A stretch of DNA of 64,000 bases from JANQQJ01 sp046290575 (GCA_046290575.1 JBKAGX010000001.1:1156818-1220817); one strand, 5' to 3'; shown: positions 1 to 9,802, counted from the first letter of the stretch. Numbers and translations: made by a program. Notes: generated by a model from the sequence alone, not told the origin.

Positions 1-237
1 CGGCGGGTTCGACAGCATGCCCATGGGCGGTGTAAAGCGCGGCCCCTGGCCCCAATGGCTGGAAAACCGTTTGGTATCGCGCAGGGCGTTGGCCACATCG
101 TCATATTTCGACAGGGTATAGAAGGGCGGGTCGTAATCTTCGTAATGGTGGACCGGCGCCTGCGCATGTAGTTCTGCATAGGCATTGGACGGATCGGCCA
201 TGGAGGATTCGGAAAATGGGCTATAGGCGATAGTCAC
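1..237 (-). CDS. Cytochrome P450, N-terminal part (runs off left edge)
   Basis: The minus-strand frame entering from the left edge encodes 79 residues without a stop and reads like the first helices and beta-1 sheet of a bacterial cytochrome P450: a short polar start, then 'YTLSKYDDVANALRD' and a 'RFSS...' stretch, where family members read 'W.vsry.dv..vl.d...fss'. The heme-cysteine loop would lie outside the window, so substrate cannot be guessed. I take the GTG at 237 as start because GGGGAG lies seven bases before it; an ATG 36 bases further in (MADPSN) is the alternative. It is 91 bp downstream of the hybrid kinase on the same strand and may be separately transcribed. Confidence 0.75.
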   Translation of the reverse strand, partial: MTIAYSPFSESSMADPSNAYAELHAQAPVHHYEDYDPPFYTLSKYDDVANALRDTKRFSSHWGQGPRFTPPMGMLSNPP

Positions 238-328
238 TCTTGGTCTCCCCAACGCGGCCGCGCCGGATGGCCGCCGCTAAAACACGTTTGCGCTGTTTGC
301 TCGGGCGGGGAAGAGCCAGGACTTCCGC

Positions 329-2311
329 TTAGCCATCCCCGTCCAGCAGCTCGCGTAATCTTGCAGATAATTCGGCTTTTGGGAAAGGTTTCGACAGCAG
401 GACAATATCGTCATCCAGCCGGCCCTGATGGGTCACGACATCCTTGGTATATCCGGACATGAACAGCATTCTGCAGTCTGGAAGCCGTTGCTGGATAGCT
501 TCCCTGACCTCGCGCCCGTTCATCCCGCGCGGCAGGATCACGTCAAGAAGGGCGAGTTGCGGCACGAATTGGCCTGAATCCAGCAGGCCCAAGGCTTCAG
601 GCCCGTCGGTCACCGCCCGCACATCATAGCCCAGCGACATCAGCAGGCTTCTCACAGTCACCCGGACATCGGGATCATCCTCGACGACCAGGATGGATTC
701 GTGACCCTTGACGATGGTTGAGCGCGTGGTTGTCGTTCTGGATTCCGGTACGTCGCCAGAGGCTCGCGGTAGGAACAGCTTGACGGTTGTGCCCTCTCCC
801 TCTTCGCTGTAGATGCTGATGTGGCCTTGGGATTGTTTCACAAAGCCGTAGACCATGCTGAGGCCCAGGCCCGTGCCGCGCTCCATTTCCTTCGTTGTGA
901 AAAAGGGCTCGAAGGCCCGATCGACAACGGACTCCGGCATCCCACGGCCGGTATCGCTCAGTGACAGACAAATATAGTCGCCCGGCTTAACGTCCTCGTA
1001 ATGCCGCGTGTATTCGTCATCGAGACTTGTGTTGGATGCCTCGATGATCAGGGAGCCGCCATCCTCCATGGCATCGCGCGCATTGAGCGCCAGATTCAAA
1101 ATGGCATTCTCCAACTGTCCGATGTCCACCTCGGTAGGCCAAAGGTCATCGTCCACATGGGGCTCAATGCTAATTTGCTCTCCCAAGGTCCGCCTCAGAA
1201 GCGACAGAAAATCTTCCAGCATCTCCTGCAGGTCGACTTTTTCCGGTACCAGGACCTGCCGCCGCGCGAATGACAGCAGCTGCCCCGTTAGCTGGGCACC
1301 CCGGTCAACACTGCCGATAGAGGCTTCGACAAGCTCTGCGGACAGCGGGTCGCTTTTTTCCCGGTCACTCAACATTTCGAGGTTGATACGGAGTGCCATA
1401 AGCAAGTTGTTGAAATCGTGGGCGACCCCGCCGGTCAACTGGCCGATGGCGTCAAGCCGCTGTGCACGATCCAGCTGTTCTTGCACCTCGTGGGCCTCTG
1501 TCAGATCCGCCGCCTGAGAAATGAAATGAAGGGGTTGTCCCGTTTCGTTCTTCACCAAGGATGCGCTGACAATCGCGAAGACATCGGTGCCGTCCTTGCG
1601 GACAAACCGGCGCTCTTTCTGGAAGCTTGTAATCTCGCCCGAGATCATTTTTTTCAGATAGTCAAACGCCTCCGCGGCGTCGTCAGGATGGCGGACGGAT
1701 TCAAAATCTTTGTGCAGAAGTTCCGGCTCTGTGTAGCCCAGCATCTTGCAATAGGCTTCATTGACCTGGACCCAGCGCCCTTCCAGATCAATGATCGCCA
1801 TGCCGTGGGGTGCGGTATCAAAGGCGACGCGGAAACGTACTTCACTCTCCAGCAGTGCCCGGTTCGATTCCAGAAGCTGCGTGTTGGTGACTTCCAATTC
1901 AGCGACTGTATGCCGGTACTCGGCTTCCAGGCGCGCCCGGTCCACCGCCGCTTGCACGGCGCGGCGCAGCGCCCCCGGGCTGATGTCTTCCTTCACCATG
2001 TAGTCCTGTGCGCCGGCTTGAATGGTACGGACGGCAAGGCGTTCGTCCCCCATGCCAGTCAGCATGACGACAGGCATTTCGTTCAGGATCGGGTGGTTCC
2101 GTAGCCGCTGTAACAGGTCGATGCCGTCCGTGTCCGGCAAACGGTAATCCAGCAACGTACAATCGACGATTTCGCGCTCCAGCACGTCGAAGGCCGCTTC
2201 AGCGCTAGCTGCTTCCCGGATGCCATAGTCGGCGTCGCCCGAGTTGAGCGCCCTGCGTACCGCCTGACGGTCTACCTCGTCATCGTCGACAATCAGAATG
2301 GTCTGAGACAT
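329..2311 (-). CDS. Hybrid sensor kinase, REC-PAS-HisKA-HATPase-REC
   Basis: A 660-residue soluble two-component hybrid with no membrane segment. Order of domains: receiver (about 3-125, phospho-acceptor D55 in 'LLDYRLPD'), coiled linker (125-155), PAS/PAC (about 160-275), HisKA with the H box 'GGVAHDFNNLL' (H298), HATPase with N box near N410 and G boxes near 453 and 480-485, then a second receiver (about 538-655, D590 in 'LLDVILP'). The H box class is that of NtrB-like and RcsC-like cytoplasmic hybrids. Its ribosome site TAGGAG overlaps the stop codon of the response regulator just upstream, so it is the third gene of a kinase-regulator-hybrid operon. Its signal is presumably received through the PAS domain or through phosphorylation of the N-terminal receiver by the partner kinase. 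Confidence 0.93.
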   Translation of the reverse strand: MSQTILIVDDDEVDRQAVRRALNSGDADYGIREAASAEAAFDVLEREIVDCTLLDYRLPDTDGIDLLQRLRNHPILNEMPVVMLTGMGDERLAVRTIQAGAQDYMVKEDISPGALRRAVQAAVDRARLEAEYRHTVAELEVTNTQLLESNRALLESEVRFRVAFDTAPHGMAIIDLEGRWVQVNEAYCKMLGYTEPELLHKDFESVRHPDDAAEAFDYLKKMISGEITSFQKERRFVRKDGTDVFAIVSASLVKNETGQPLHFISQAADLTEAHEVQEQLDRAQRLDAIGQLTGGVAHDFNNLLMALRINLEMLSDREKSDPLSAELVEASIGSVDRGAQLTGQLLSFARRQVLVPEKVDLQEMLEDFLSLLRRTLGEQISIEPHVDDDLWPTEVDIGQLENAILNLALNARDAMEDGGSLIIEASNTSLDDEYTRHYEDVKPGDYICLSLSDTGRGMPESVVDRAFEPFFTTKEMERGTGLGLSMVYGFVKQSQGHISIYSEEGEGTTVKLFLPRASGDVPESRTTTTRSTIVKGHESILVVEDDPDVRVTVRSLLMSLGYDVRAVTDGPEALGLLDSGQFVPQLALLDVILPRGMNGREVREAIQQRLPDCRMLFMSGYTKDVVTHQGRLDDDIVLLSKPFPKAELSARLRELLDGDG

Positions 2312-2321
2312 CGCAAATCTC

Positions 2322-2738
2322 CTAGGGAAACTCTACAACACGCCAGTAGTGGTCCAGCATCTGGACAGCATCGAGAAAGCTTTTCGCCGGGTCCGCCTTG
2401 ACGATGTACCCCGCAACATTCAGGCGATAGGCTTCGATCTTGTCCTCATCGGCTTTTGAGGTCGTCAGTACGAAAACAATGGAATCCTTAAGCGCTTCGT
2501 CGGCCCTGAGGGCGGTGAGGAATTCGATCCCATTCATCCGCGGCATGTTCAGGTCCAGAATGATCAGATAGGGCCGTAGCCGCCTACCCTTGTCACTGCG
2601 CAGGATATCAAGGGCCTCCAAACCGTCCCGTGCGCGCGTAATCGGGTTGGCGACCTTGAGTTTTTTGAAGGCTCTGGTGATGCCCTGCACATCGACGTCA
2701 TCATCCTCGACAAGCAGGATGTTGATGGGTTGACTCAT
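2322..2738 (-). CDS. Single-domain response regulator, Rcp1-like
   Basis: 138 residues forming one receiver domain with no output domain. The acidic pocket is 'VEDDDVD' (10-16), the phospho-acceptor is D62 in 'LDLNMPRMNG', the conserved Thr/Ser is in 'VLTTSKAD', and a Lys follows in 'IVKADP'. Sequence style (long alpha1-beta2 region, 'KVANPI...DGLEALD') is that of the Rcp1/phytochrome-associated regulators that shuttle phosphate. It overlaps the upstream kinase by ATGA and the hybrid kinase follows 10 bp later, so it is well placed to relay phosphate between the membrane kinase and the hybrid protein. Confidence 0.93.
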   Translation of the reverse strand: MSQPINILLVEDDDVDVQGITRAFKKLKVANPITRARDGLEALDILRSDKGRRLRPYLIILDLNMPRMNGIEFLTALRADEALKDSIVFVLTTSKADEDKIEAYRLNVAGYIVKADPAKSFLDAVQMLDHYWRVVEFP

Positions 2739-4474
2739 GAGAGTGCTCCGTCGGTTAGGGCTTGATCAGGGGTCTGCCATTCCCGTGGCCACAGGAACTT
2801 GAAGGTTGCGCCCCGGTTTTTCTTGGTACGCTCCACGGATATTGTGCCGCCGGCGCTCTCTACGAATTTTTTCACGACGGCGAGGCCCATGCCGCTGGCT
2901 TCGACCTCGTCACGCGGTTTGAGGGCCTGGAACATTTCGAAGATACGTTCGTGAAACTATGCCGGAATGCCTGGCCCGTCGTCAGCAACACTGAATTCGA
3001 GCCAGTCTCCTAAGGCCTGCACTGTCACCGTGATGGATCCTTCAGGCCGGTCATGGTGCTTGATGGCATTCGAAAACAGGTTCTGAAGCACCTGTTCCAG
3101 AGCGTGACGGGCTGTCGAGAAGTTCACCGGGGGGCCATTCGTAACCAGCTTGAACGTTTCTGGCGGATTTACGAAGTCAAACGTCTCGCGGATCAGGTCA
3201 TCGGTGTTGACCGGCTCGATGCTGCCGACGATCCGTCCTGCCCGGGAGTATTCCAGCAGCGACGCCAGCAGCATTTCCATGCGGTGCACCCGGCCGCGCA
3301 GCAGGGTAAGGTTTTCTTTCGGTTCACCTTCGATGATGCCTTCAAGGTCATCCTCGATCCAATGCGCGAGATTGTCGATTCCGCGCAATGGCGCCTTAAG
3401 ATCGTGCGAGGCGACGTAAGCGAATTGCTCAAGCTCTTCATTTGCCCGCTTGATCTGGTCGAACGCGGCGTCCCGCGCCTTCTGCGCACGCCGCTGTTGC
3501 ACGATGATCCCGGCCGTAACCCAAATCCCCAACAAAGACAGGCCGCGATTGATAAGCACTGTGCTTGCCGGGGCATCAGAAACCTGGGAGGAGATGGTGC
3601 CCACAAGAACTAGCACCGTTGACAAGGCGGCAAGAATGTAAGGGGTTGAGGGTCTGGGAAACCAATAGCTGGTCAGGACCGGAAGCAGGTAGGCAATGCC
3701 AATCGCCACGCCAAGCGGTAGATAGAGCTCGAGCCCTATGATCGCCGCGTAGAGTGCAGTGACAATCCATACAGGTCCGGCAAGTGTCCCTTCAGTCCAC
3801 CAGACGCGCGTGGCGAGGGCGATGCCGGCAATCAGGAAGCCGATGGTGGTGTGCAGCGCCATGCGGGTGAACTCGCCCCAGCCATAGGCCGATTCCGTGC
3901 CGCTCGCATAGCCGATCAATGCGATAAGCGCCAGCCCGGCGACGATCAAGCCGGTAAGCTCATTGCCGACGACGGCTACCTTTCGGCCTATCCATCGATT
4001 CTGCAGGAAACGTAGACTCAGGCCAAAGCCGGTCAGCATGAAGCACACGGCCGTATTCGGCGCCATGCGTCCGGGATGGGATGTCTTGACATCGACGAAC
4101 GCGTCGACGGCCAGTTCATCGATGCCAAGGTCTATGCCGGTAAGGTACTGGATCAGCGTTGCGAACCCCAGCAACGCTGCAAGCGCTCCCAGAGCCGCTG
4201 CCAGGCGATGCTGTTCGAGCGCAAGCACAACAAGACCTGTCCCGCTCAGCGCAAATCCCAGCGCGGTGTTAAACTGCATGGGGGCAAAGGTTGGCAGCAG
4301 TTGAACAATCGCCGGTGAGCGCACGATCCAGCCGAGCATCACGAGGATGCCGAGTAGCACCAAGAATAGACCGCTCGCTGCGATTGCTACGGCCTGCGCC
4401 TGTGCATGGTTCGCCTTTAAAACGGCGTCATCGACTCGTTCGATTATGTTCGGTGCGCTCGCATCGCCGATCAA
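2735..4474 (-). pseudogene. Membrane histidine kinase interrupted by an in-frame amber codon
   Basis: The frame reads as one 580-codon kinase except for a TAG at 2957-2959. Residues 1-325 carry about eight to ten hydrophobic segments, then a short coiled coil, HisKA with 'VASHDLKAPLRG' (H357, the class found in phytochrome-like kinases) and HATPase. The stop falls right after the G1 box 'DDGPGIPA'; the same frame continues 'FHERIFEMFQALKPR' and 'GMGLAVVKKFVE', i.e. the missing F and G2 boxes. The first piece alone (505 residues) lacks those and should not bind ATP normally. One base change from GAG or CAG explains the stop. Start is a TTG at 4474 with a weak ribosome site. The 3' end overlaps the regulator by ATGA. 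Either a recent null allele, a sequence error, or readthrough. Confidence 0.85.
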
Positions 4475-4712
4475 CTATCAATGCCCATGTTGCCCGATCC
4501 CAACAAGTAATTGATTAGCCTAACATTAATAGTTTCCGAATGCTATTTTCGCCTGTCTTCAATATTTAAGATTTGTAAAGACGCGCCCTGAAAGCCGTCG
4601 ATCGGTGAACCGCCGAGGGCGCCCTGAGCAGAACCAGCCTGGTTGGAAACGATGCGTTGCAATTGATCTGTTCAACCTGCTCCGCAAGCCATCAGAGGAT
4701 GATCCAGCCCGC

Positions 4713-7088
4713 TCAGAAGCGGATATTCGCCCGGGTGAAGGCGGCGATGGCGCCGCGCCGGCCAGCGACATGGCCTGGATTGAGACGGTAGATCAGATTG
4801 GTCTGCAGCATGACCGGGCCACCGGTCCAGAAACCATGGCTTAGTTCGAAGTCGATTTCCCGCCCCGTCGGGCTCAAATTCAGATGGTGGCTATCGAAGC
4901 CAATAAGACCCGTGGCTAGATCGCGCCCTGTCGGCACGTCAAGCCTGGCGCTGCCGCGTTCCACGCGAAGGGGTTGCGCAACAGCAAAACCAAGGGTGTG
5001 CCCGGCCCAAGGGGTCCGCCAAAGTGCGGCAACGGCGTATGCCGAGGTTTCAATGTCCGAAAAGCCGTTCAGCAGGGCGTCGTTCTCGCGCACGCCTGTC
5101 CAGCCGCGGCTGGCCTGCGCGGCAAATGTCCAGTCGCCCAGACGATAGGCGGCCGTCATGGTCAAGAAGCGCGTGGTGGCGCGGTCGATCCCGTCAAATG
5201 CGCCGGTCGCGATGGTGTCGAGCAGGCTGCCGCGTTCCTGAAGGACGCCCAGCCTGATGCCGACCTCAAGCGTCTCGGTCACCGCGCGACGGACCTGCAC
5301 CGCGGCAACCTGTCTGCGCATCGATTCGCCAGGATTGAGGCCGCTGAACGTGGCATGCGCGCTTGCGGCCTCGATCACGGTTCGACGATCCAGCCGATGA
5401 TGCACACCGACGCCGCTGCCATCGCTTGCCAATTTCATGAACGCGCCGGAATCGATTGAGCGCAGCCCATGAACGCCGCTGTGGTCCAGCGTTCCGGCGA
5501 AGGCGCTGCCATGGGCCACGGTGATGGCCGTATCCGGCGTCAAACTATGGGACAGCCGGAAGGAGACATTTCCGATGCCCCGGTCTTTGGCCAGATTGGG
5601 AAAAATATCCCGTTCATCAAGCGCGCCCCATCCGTCGGTGAATGAAACCTGAAACGAGCCAATGCCGGGGATGTCGCCCTGTGCGGCGCGGCGGTAAACG
5701 CTGTTGCGTGCAAATGAGGCGAGATCAAAACGATCGTCGGGCAGTCCACCGATCCGTGGCGTTAAGTCCGCGACATAGGTTCGGTCATACCTGTCCAGAA
5801 AAACGGTCCCTGACAATGCCGCAAGGGCAGACTGGTTCCCTGTCAGGGCGTCACCGAACGCCGCGCCCGTCTGAAGCCCGCTACCTGACATGTCGAGGTT
5901 GGAGCCAGCCAGTGTCTGAACCGACTGCGTACCCTGGGGCAGCAGCGCTGCCGCCAGATTGATCAGACCCATGCCAGTTGTGGAATCCACGCCCAGCAGC
6001 CCAACATCGGATGCGGTGTCGATCAGGATCTGAAGTACATCGGCGCCGCTCAGATTCGGGAAGTTCTGCAACAGAAGGGCCGCCGCGCCCGCAACATGGG
6101 GCGCGGCGAAAGAGGTCCCGCTGGCGATTCGGATACTGCCATCAATATCCACGACCTCGATGCCGACGCCGGGTGCCAGAACAAAATTGTTCCGCGACGC
6201 GAACCCGGCGCGGTTGGAGAAGGATGCAATCCCGCCCGATTGGTCGCTGGCACCGACGATAATCGCAAAGCCCTTGGCCTCGACTGATCTGGCAAAACTA
6301 ACGGATTCGTTGGGTGCAGGGTCACCGCCATTACCGGCTGCAAAGACAATGATAACGCCTGCGTTAACAGCGCGCTGGTAAGCACTGGTCAGTGTGACAC
6401 CGACAGGCGAGTCGTCGCCCAGGGAAATGTTGATGATATCGGCGCCATTTGCGACGGCGTAGTCGACAGCCGCGGCGATGTCGCTGTTGAAATAGCCGCA
6501 ATTGCCGGTGCACGGGCCCTCTTCATCCGCACGGATTGCAAGCAACGTCGCCTCAAAGGCAACGCCATGGACGCCGACACCGTCCTTCTCGGCGGCGACC
6601 ACGCTGGCGACACCTGTTCCGTGGGATGACGTGGGGAACAGGGTGTTGCGGGTGCCAACAATGTCCGTGCTTGCAGGCGACAGGTTAGCGTCAAACTCAG
6701 TGTTGTTCGGGTCAATACCTGAATCGATAATGGCGACCGTTACGCCCTGCCCGGTGATCCCCGCATTATAGGCCGCCAGACTGTTGATGCGCTCCAGACC
6801 GTAATTACGCTGGAACTCAGGCGTATCAAAAGTGCCGCCGGAAATTGGCTGCGCTAGCGGTGGCGCCTGTGCCGGTGGCGGTGGTGGGTTGGGATTAGGC
6901 TGCGGTTGAGGAGCAGGTTGCGGTGCGGGATTAGGCTGAGGAGCCGGAGCAGGCTGCGGGGCAGGTTGAGGCGCCGGTGCAGGTTGTGGCGGCGGATTGA
7001 CGACGACATTGCCGCCGCCGCCGCAGGCGGCAAGGGCCAGCGCGACTGCCAATGCGAAAATCGGTTTACAACCAGCTAAGCGTTTCAA
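4713..7088 (-). CDS. Subtilisin-family (S8) autotransporter with lipoprotein signal
   Basis: 791 residues. The N-terminus ends in a lipobox 'LALAAC' (C22), followed by a Pro/Gln/Ala-rich linker (about 29-78). The S8 peptidase domain holds the catalytic triad D122 ('AIIDSGID'), H156 ('SSHGTGVA') and S326 ('GTSFAAPH'), with the oxyanion Asn in 'FAAGNGG'. Residues from about 530 to the end alternate polar and hydrophobic strands and finish on 'RANIRF', a terminal aromatic as in outer-membrane barrels, so this is an autotransporter. The nearest known type is NalP of Neisseria, also a lipidated subtilase autotransporter. Expected role: surface protease that trims other surface proteins or itself. 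It is a single gene on its strand; substrate unknown. Confidence 0.88.
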   Translation of the reverse strand: MKRLAGCKPIFALAVALALAACGGGGNVVVNPPPQPAPAPQPAPQPAPAPQPNPAPQPAPQPQPNPNPPPPPAQAPPLAQPISGGTFDTPEFQRNYGLERINSLAAYNAGITGQGVTVAIIDSGIDPNNTEFDANLSPASTDIVGTRNTLFPTSSHGTGVASVVAAEKDGVGVHGVAFEATLLAIRADEEGPCTGNCGYFNSDIAAAVDYAVANGADIINISLGDDSPVGVTLTSAYQRAVNAGVIIVFAAGNGGDPAPNESVSFARSVEAKGFAIIVGASDQSGGIASFSNRAGFASRNNFVLAPGVGIEVVDIDGSIRIASGTSFAAPHVAGAAALLLQNFPNLSGADVLQILIDTASDVGLLGVDSTTGMGLINLAAALLPQGTQSVQTLAGSNLDMSGSGLQTGAAFGDALTGNQSALAALSGTVFLDRYDRTYVADLTPRIGGLPDDRFDLASFARNSVYRRAAQGDIPGIGSFQVSFTDGWGALDERDIFPNLAKDRGIGNVSFRLSHSLTPDTAITVAHGSAFAGTLDHSGVHGLRSIDSGAFMKLASDGSGVGVHHRLDRRTVIEAASAHATFSGLNPGESMRRQVAAVQVRRAVTETLEVGIRLGVLQERGSLLDTIATGAFDGIDRATTRFLTMTAAYRLGDWTFAAQASRGWTGVRENDALLNGFSDIETSAYAVAALWRTPWAGHTLGFAVAQPLRVERGSARLDVPTGRDLATGLIGFDSHHLNLSPTGREIDFELSHGFWTGGPVMLQTNLIYRLNPGHVAGRRGAIAAFTRANIRF

Positions 7089-7141
7089 AATATGCCGTTC
7101 CTCGCGGCTGATGGTCTGCGTTAATGGTCGCGGATGGGGCG

Positions 7142-8014
7142 CTATTTTGCAAGCGGATCGGGCTCGCGCTCATCAAGCAGTCTCAGTGGGCTGCGGCCTT
7201 CGACAAAACCCATGGACGCGCCAACCACCCACCATCCGGCGAGGCGCTGGACGATACGCGGCATGGTCTTGATCGTCGCCGCCGGCACCGCAAGATACTG
7301 GTTTTCCTGCTGCCGCAGCCAGGCCCGGCAATACAGGATGATGGCGCCGCGCCTAATCTGGTCGGCGGTTTCGTTGCCGCCGCCACCATGCCACAGGGAC
7401 CCGGTCCATAGCAGTACTGACCCGGCGGGCATCTCCACGTTGACGGGGTCACCCTCAGGGCGCTTTCGCGTCTGGGGATCATGCGAGCCAGGCAGCACCA
7501 GTGTGCCGCCATTCTCGGCTGTGAAATCGTCCAGTGCCCAGATCGTTGATACAGAGATCGGCGCGTGTGGATCGGGCAGATTGTAGAAGGCATCATCGCG
7601 GTGTAGCGCCTGCGCCGCCTGCCCGGGGTGAAGGGTGGCCCCGGTCAGGCTTGAGAGCTGGATCTGGTCTTGCATATGCGCTTCGCAAATCGCCACAACA
7701 TCGGGATGGGCCGCCAGTGGATAGATTTCGGGCGCCTTTGCCAGCAGACCATAGGGGCGCTGTGTTTTTTCGCCCAGAAATGCCGACCTCGCAAACTGCG
7801 TCTGATCGTTGACCCGGTCCAGGCCGGCTCGCATGGCGTCGAGCGTATCGGCATCAATGGCATTCCTAACCACGACGAAACCATCGCGTTTCAGGGCCTC
7901 TGCATAAGGCGCGATACGTTCCCGGTCTTCGGCCGAGGAGATGAAATCTGCATTCTCGGCCGCCTGAACGTCCGCCCCGAATGGGTCCTCGCCATAGGCG
8001 CCATCGGTGCGCAT
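7142..8014 (-). CDS. Phytanoyl-CoA dioxygenase (PhyH) family protein
   Basis: 290 residues of a non-heme Fe(II)/2-oxoglutarate oxygenase. The iron facial triad is visible as H138-x-D140 ('LHRDDAF') and a distal histidine H209 in 'SLWHGGGGNE', with an Arg-rich strand after it for 2-oxoglutarate. 'NGGTLVLPGSHD' before the distal histidine is diagnostic of PhyH. The enzyme hydroxylates an unactivated carbon of a small molecule or acyl-CoA; the substrate cannot be read from sequence. It starts one base after the stop of the EthD gene on the same strand, so the two form an operon divergent from the Rieske oxygenase. Confidence 0.9.
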   Translation of the reverse strand: MRTDGAYGEDPFGADVQAAENADFISSAEDRERIAPYAEALKRDGFVVVRNAIDADTLDAMRAGLDRVNDQTQFARSAFLGEKTQRPYGLLAKAPEIYPLAAHPDVVAICEAHMQDQIQLSSLTGATLHPGQAAQALHRDDAFYNLPDPHAPISVSTIWALDDFTAENGGTLVLPGSHDPQTRKRPEGDPVNVEMPAGSVLLWTGSLWHGGGGNETADQIRRGAIILYCRAWLRQQENQYLAVPAATIKTMPRIVQRLAGWWVVGASMGFVEGRSPLRLLDEREPDPLAK

Positions 8015-8015
8015 A

Positions 8016-8399
8016 TCACGTCGTCTCTAGCGGGATGATCTCGTGTGCCTCATTGAACCAGAGTGGCGAATTTTCCAGGTCGATGAATTTTCTCTCGTCT
8101 TCCAGCAGTAGTTTGCCGGCGGCCTGGGCTTCGGGGTCCGACTGGTTCTGCAGAATCGCGTCCTCGGAGTCGAACCACAACTCGGCAACGCCGTCATAGG
8201 GCTCCGGTGCCTTGCGGCTGGCGCGCAACGCATCGCTCATGGGTGAGTCCTTGCGCGCATGAACCTGGACATAATGCTTGATCTTGAGTTTGTCCTGAAC
8301 GCTGCGGACCAGTGGCCCGTGGTTGTTCAGCCAGTAGTCGTGAAACTCTTCATAGCTCAGATGCGGCAGCCGCCGCAGACAGAAGGTCAGCTTGATCAT
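8016..8399 (-). CDS. EthD-family protein
   Basis: 127 residues of the EthD fold (dimeric alpha-beta barrel). The N-terminal beta strand 'MIKLTFCLRRLPHLS' is followed by 'EEFHDYWLNNHGPLV', the hallmark helix of EthD proteins, and a second half ending 'FIDLENSPLWFNEAHEII'. Family members assist monooxygenases (EthD of the ETBE system) or act as small decarboxylases and cyclases. It is first of a two-gene operon with the PhyH oxygenase and is divergent, by 59 bp, from the Rieske oxygenase, which suits a small accessory factor for an oxidative pathway. The exact reaction is unknown. Confidence 0.88.
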   Translation of the reverse strand: MIKLTFCLRRLPHLSYEEFHDYWLNNHGPLVRSVQDKLKIKHYVQVHARKDSPMSDALRASRKAPEPYDGVAELWFDSEDAILQNQSDPEAQAAGKLLLEDERKFIDLENSPLWFNEAHEIIPLETT

Positions 8400-8458
8400 C
8401 TTGGAATCCCCATCCCCGTTACCTATGCTGCTGCCAACAATACCGGAGAGGTCAGGGG

Positions 8459-9802
8459 ATGGCGACCAGAGCCGACGACGTTATTCGAGAAACACCGCCG
8501 ATCGATACGGAGGCACCGCTACCCAATCTGGGGCATGAGCGGATTTCCGGAGATCGTTTCCATTCGCGCGAGTGGATGGAAAAGGAATGGACCCATATGT
8601 GGCGCCGGGTCTGGAATATGGCCTGCCGCGAAAGCGACCTGCCGGAGCCTGGCGATCTTTTCGTTTATGAGCTGGGCAAGGAAAGCTTTGTTTTTGTGCG
8701 CGGCAACGATGGCGAGCTGCGCGGCTTCTACAACGTCTGTCAGCATCGGGGGAACCAGCTGGCGCTGGGCGGTGAGGGGTGTGGTCACCAACAGGCGTTC
8801 CAATGCGCCTATCACGGCTGGCGCTGGAATCTGGACGGCACGCTCGACCACATTCCCGATGTGGAGACCTATCCGCAATTTGCCGATGGTGTGCCTGCAA
8901 GCGACCTGGGCATGTCGCCGGTTGAGGTTGACACCTGGGGCGGCTGGGTCTGGTTCAAGATGGATTCCGGTGGTCCCGGCCTTGATGAATTTCTGGACCC
9001 GGTACCCGATCATCTGGCGGTCTATGAGATCGAGAAGTGGGACATCGTCGATTACAAGACTTTTGAGTGGCCGTGCAACTGGAAGGCCGCGTGCGACGCC
9101 TTCAATGAAAGCTATCATTTTCAGGCGTTGCATCCGCAGATGATGCAATGGTCTAACGGCATCGCCGATATCGACCTGATGGGCATCCACAGCCGGATGG
9201 TGAACCAATACTCGACCGTCGATCCGCGCTATCCCGATCAGGACAATCCGGGGCCCGAATTGGCGACCATGATGACCATGCTGGGGATCGATCCCGCTAC
9301 CTATGAAGGCAAGCCCAAGGACGTCCGGCTAGAGCTTCAGCGGATGAAACGCTCGGTCGAGGACAAGACCCACTTGCCGTACAAGCATCTGCGCGATGAC
9401 CAGCTGTCGGACACCTACCATTACACCATTTTTCCGAACGTCTCATGGAACGTGACCTCGGAGAGCATCAACGGGTTCCGCTACCGGCCGCACCCGACTG
9501 ACCCGAACCTCTGTTACTATGACCTGATCATCATGCGCCACTGCGCGCCCGGTGAGCCGAAGCCTGAATACACCCACCGGGTGATCCCGGTTGACCAACT
9601 GCCACAGTCCTATCTCGATGTGCTGGATATGGACATGCACCCGATCATTTCGAAAGTGCTGGAGCAGGACGGCTCCAATCTGGGCGCGGTGCAGCGCGGC
9701 CTGAGTTCTGACGGCTTCCGGGGGATGGTGCTGTGCGATCAGGAATTGAGGGTGCGGCAGTTTCACATGGTGCTGGAGGAATATGTAAACGGCGACCGCT
9801 GA
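8459..9802 (+). CDS. Rieske non-heme iron oxygenase, alpha subunit
   Basis: 447 residues. The Rieske [2Fe-2S] ligands are C94, H96 ('YNVCQHRG') and C116, H119 ('CAYHGW'). The catalytic domain shows the mononuclear iron motif 'CDAFNESYHFQALHP' with H220 and H225 and an upstream Asp as bridge. Length and order match the large subunit of ring-hydroxylating oxygenases. No small beta subunit, ferredoxin or reductase lies next to it, so it probably uses unlinked electron carriers, as many single-component-type alphaproteobacterial Rieske enzymes do. Start ATG follows GGAGAGG. A crotonase follows 46 bp later. It is a paralogue of the Rieske protein at 54455. Confidence 0.93.
   Translation: MATRADDVIRETPPIDTEAPLPNLGHERISGDRFHSREWMEKEWTHMWRRVWNMACRESDLPEPGDLFVYELGKESFVFVRGNDGELRGFYNVCQHRGNQLALGGEGCGHQQAFQCAYHGWRWNLDGTLDHIPDVETYPQFADGVPASDLGMSPVEVDTWGGWVWFKMDSGGPGLDEFLDPVPDHLAVYEIEKWDIVDYKTFEWPCNWKAACDAFNESYHFQALHPQMMQWSNGIADIDLMGIHSRMVNQYSTVDPRYPDQDNPGPELATMMTMLGIDPATYEGKPKDVRLELQRMKRSVEDKTHLPYKHLRDDQLSDTYHYTIFPNVSWNVTSESINGFRYRPHPTDPNLCYYDLIIMRHCAPGEPKPEYTHRVIPVDQLPQSYLDVLDMDMHPIISKVLEQDGSNLGAVQRGLSSDGFRGMVLCDQELRVRQFHMVLEEYVNGDR

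Noticed and set aside
2957..2959. Amber codon in the kinase as a pyrrolysine site
   Set aside because: No pyl genes are visible, the position in relatives is an acidic or Gln residue, and such insertion is unknown in this kind of organism.
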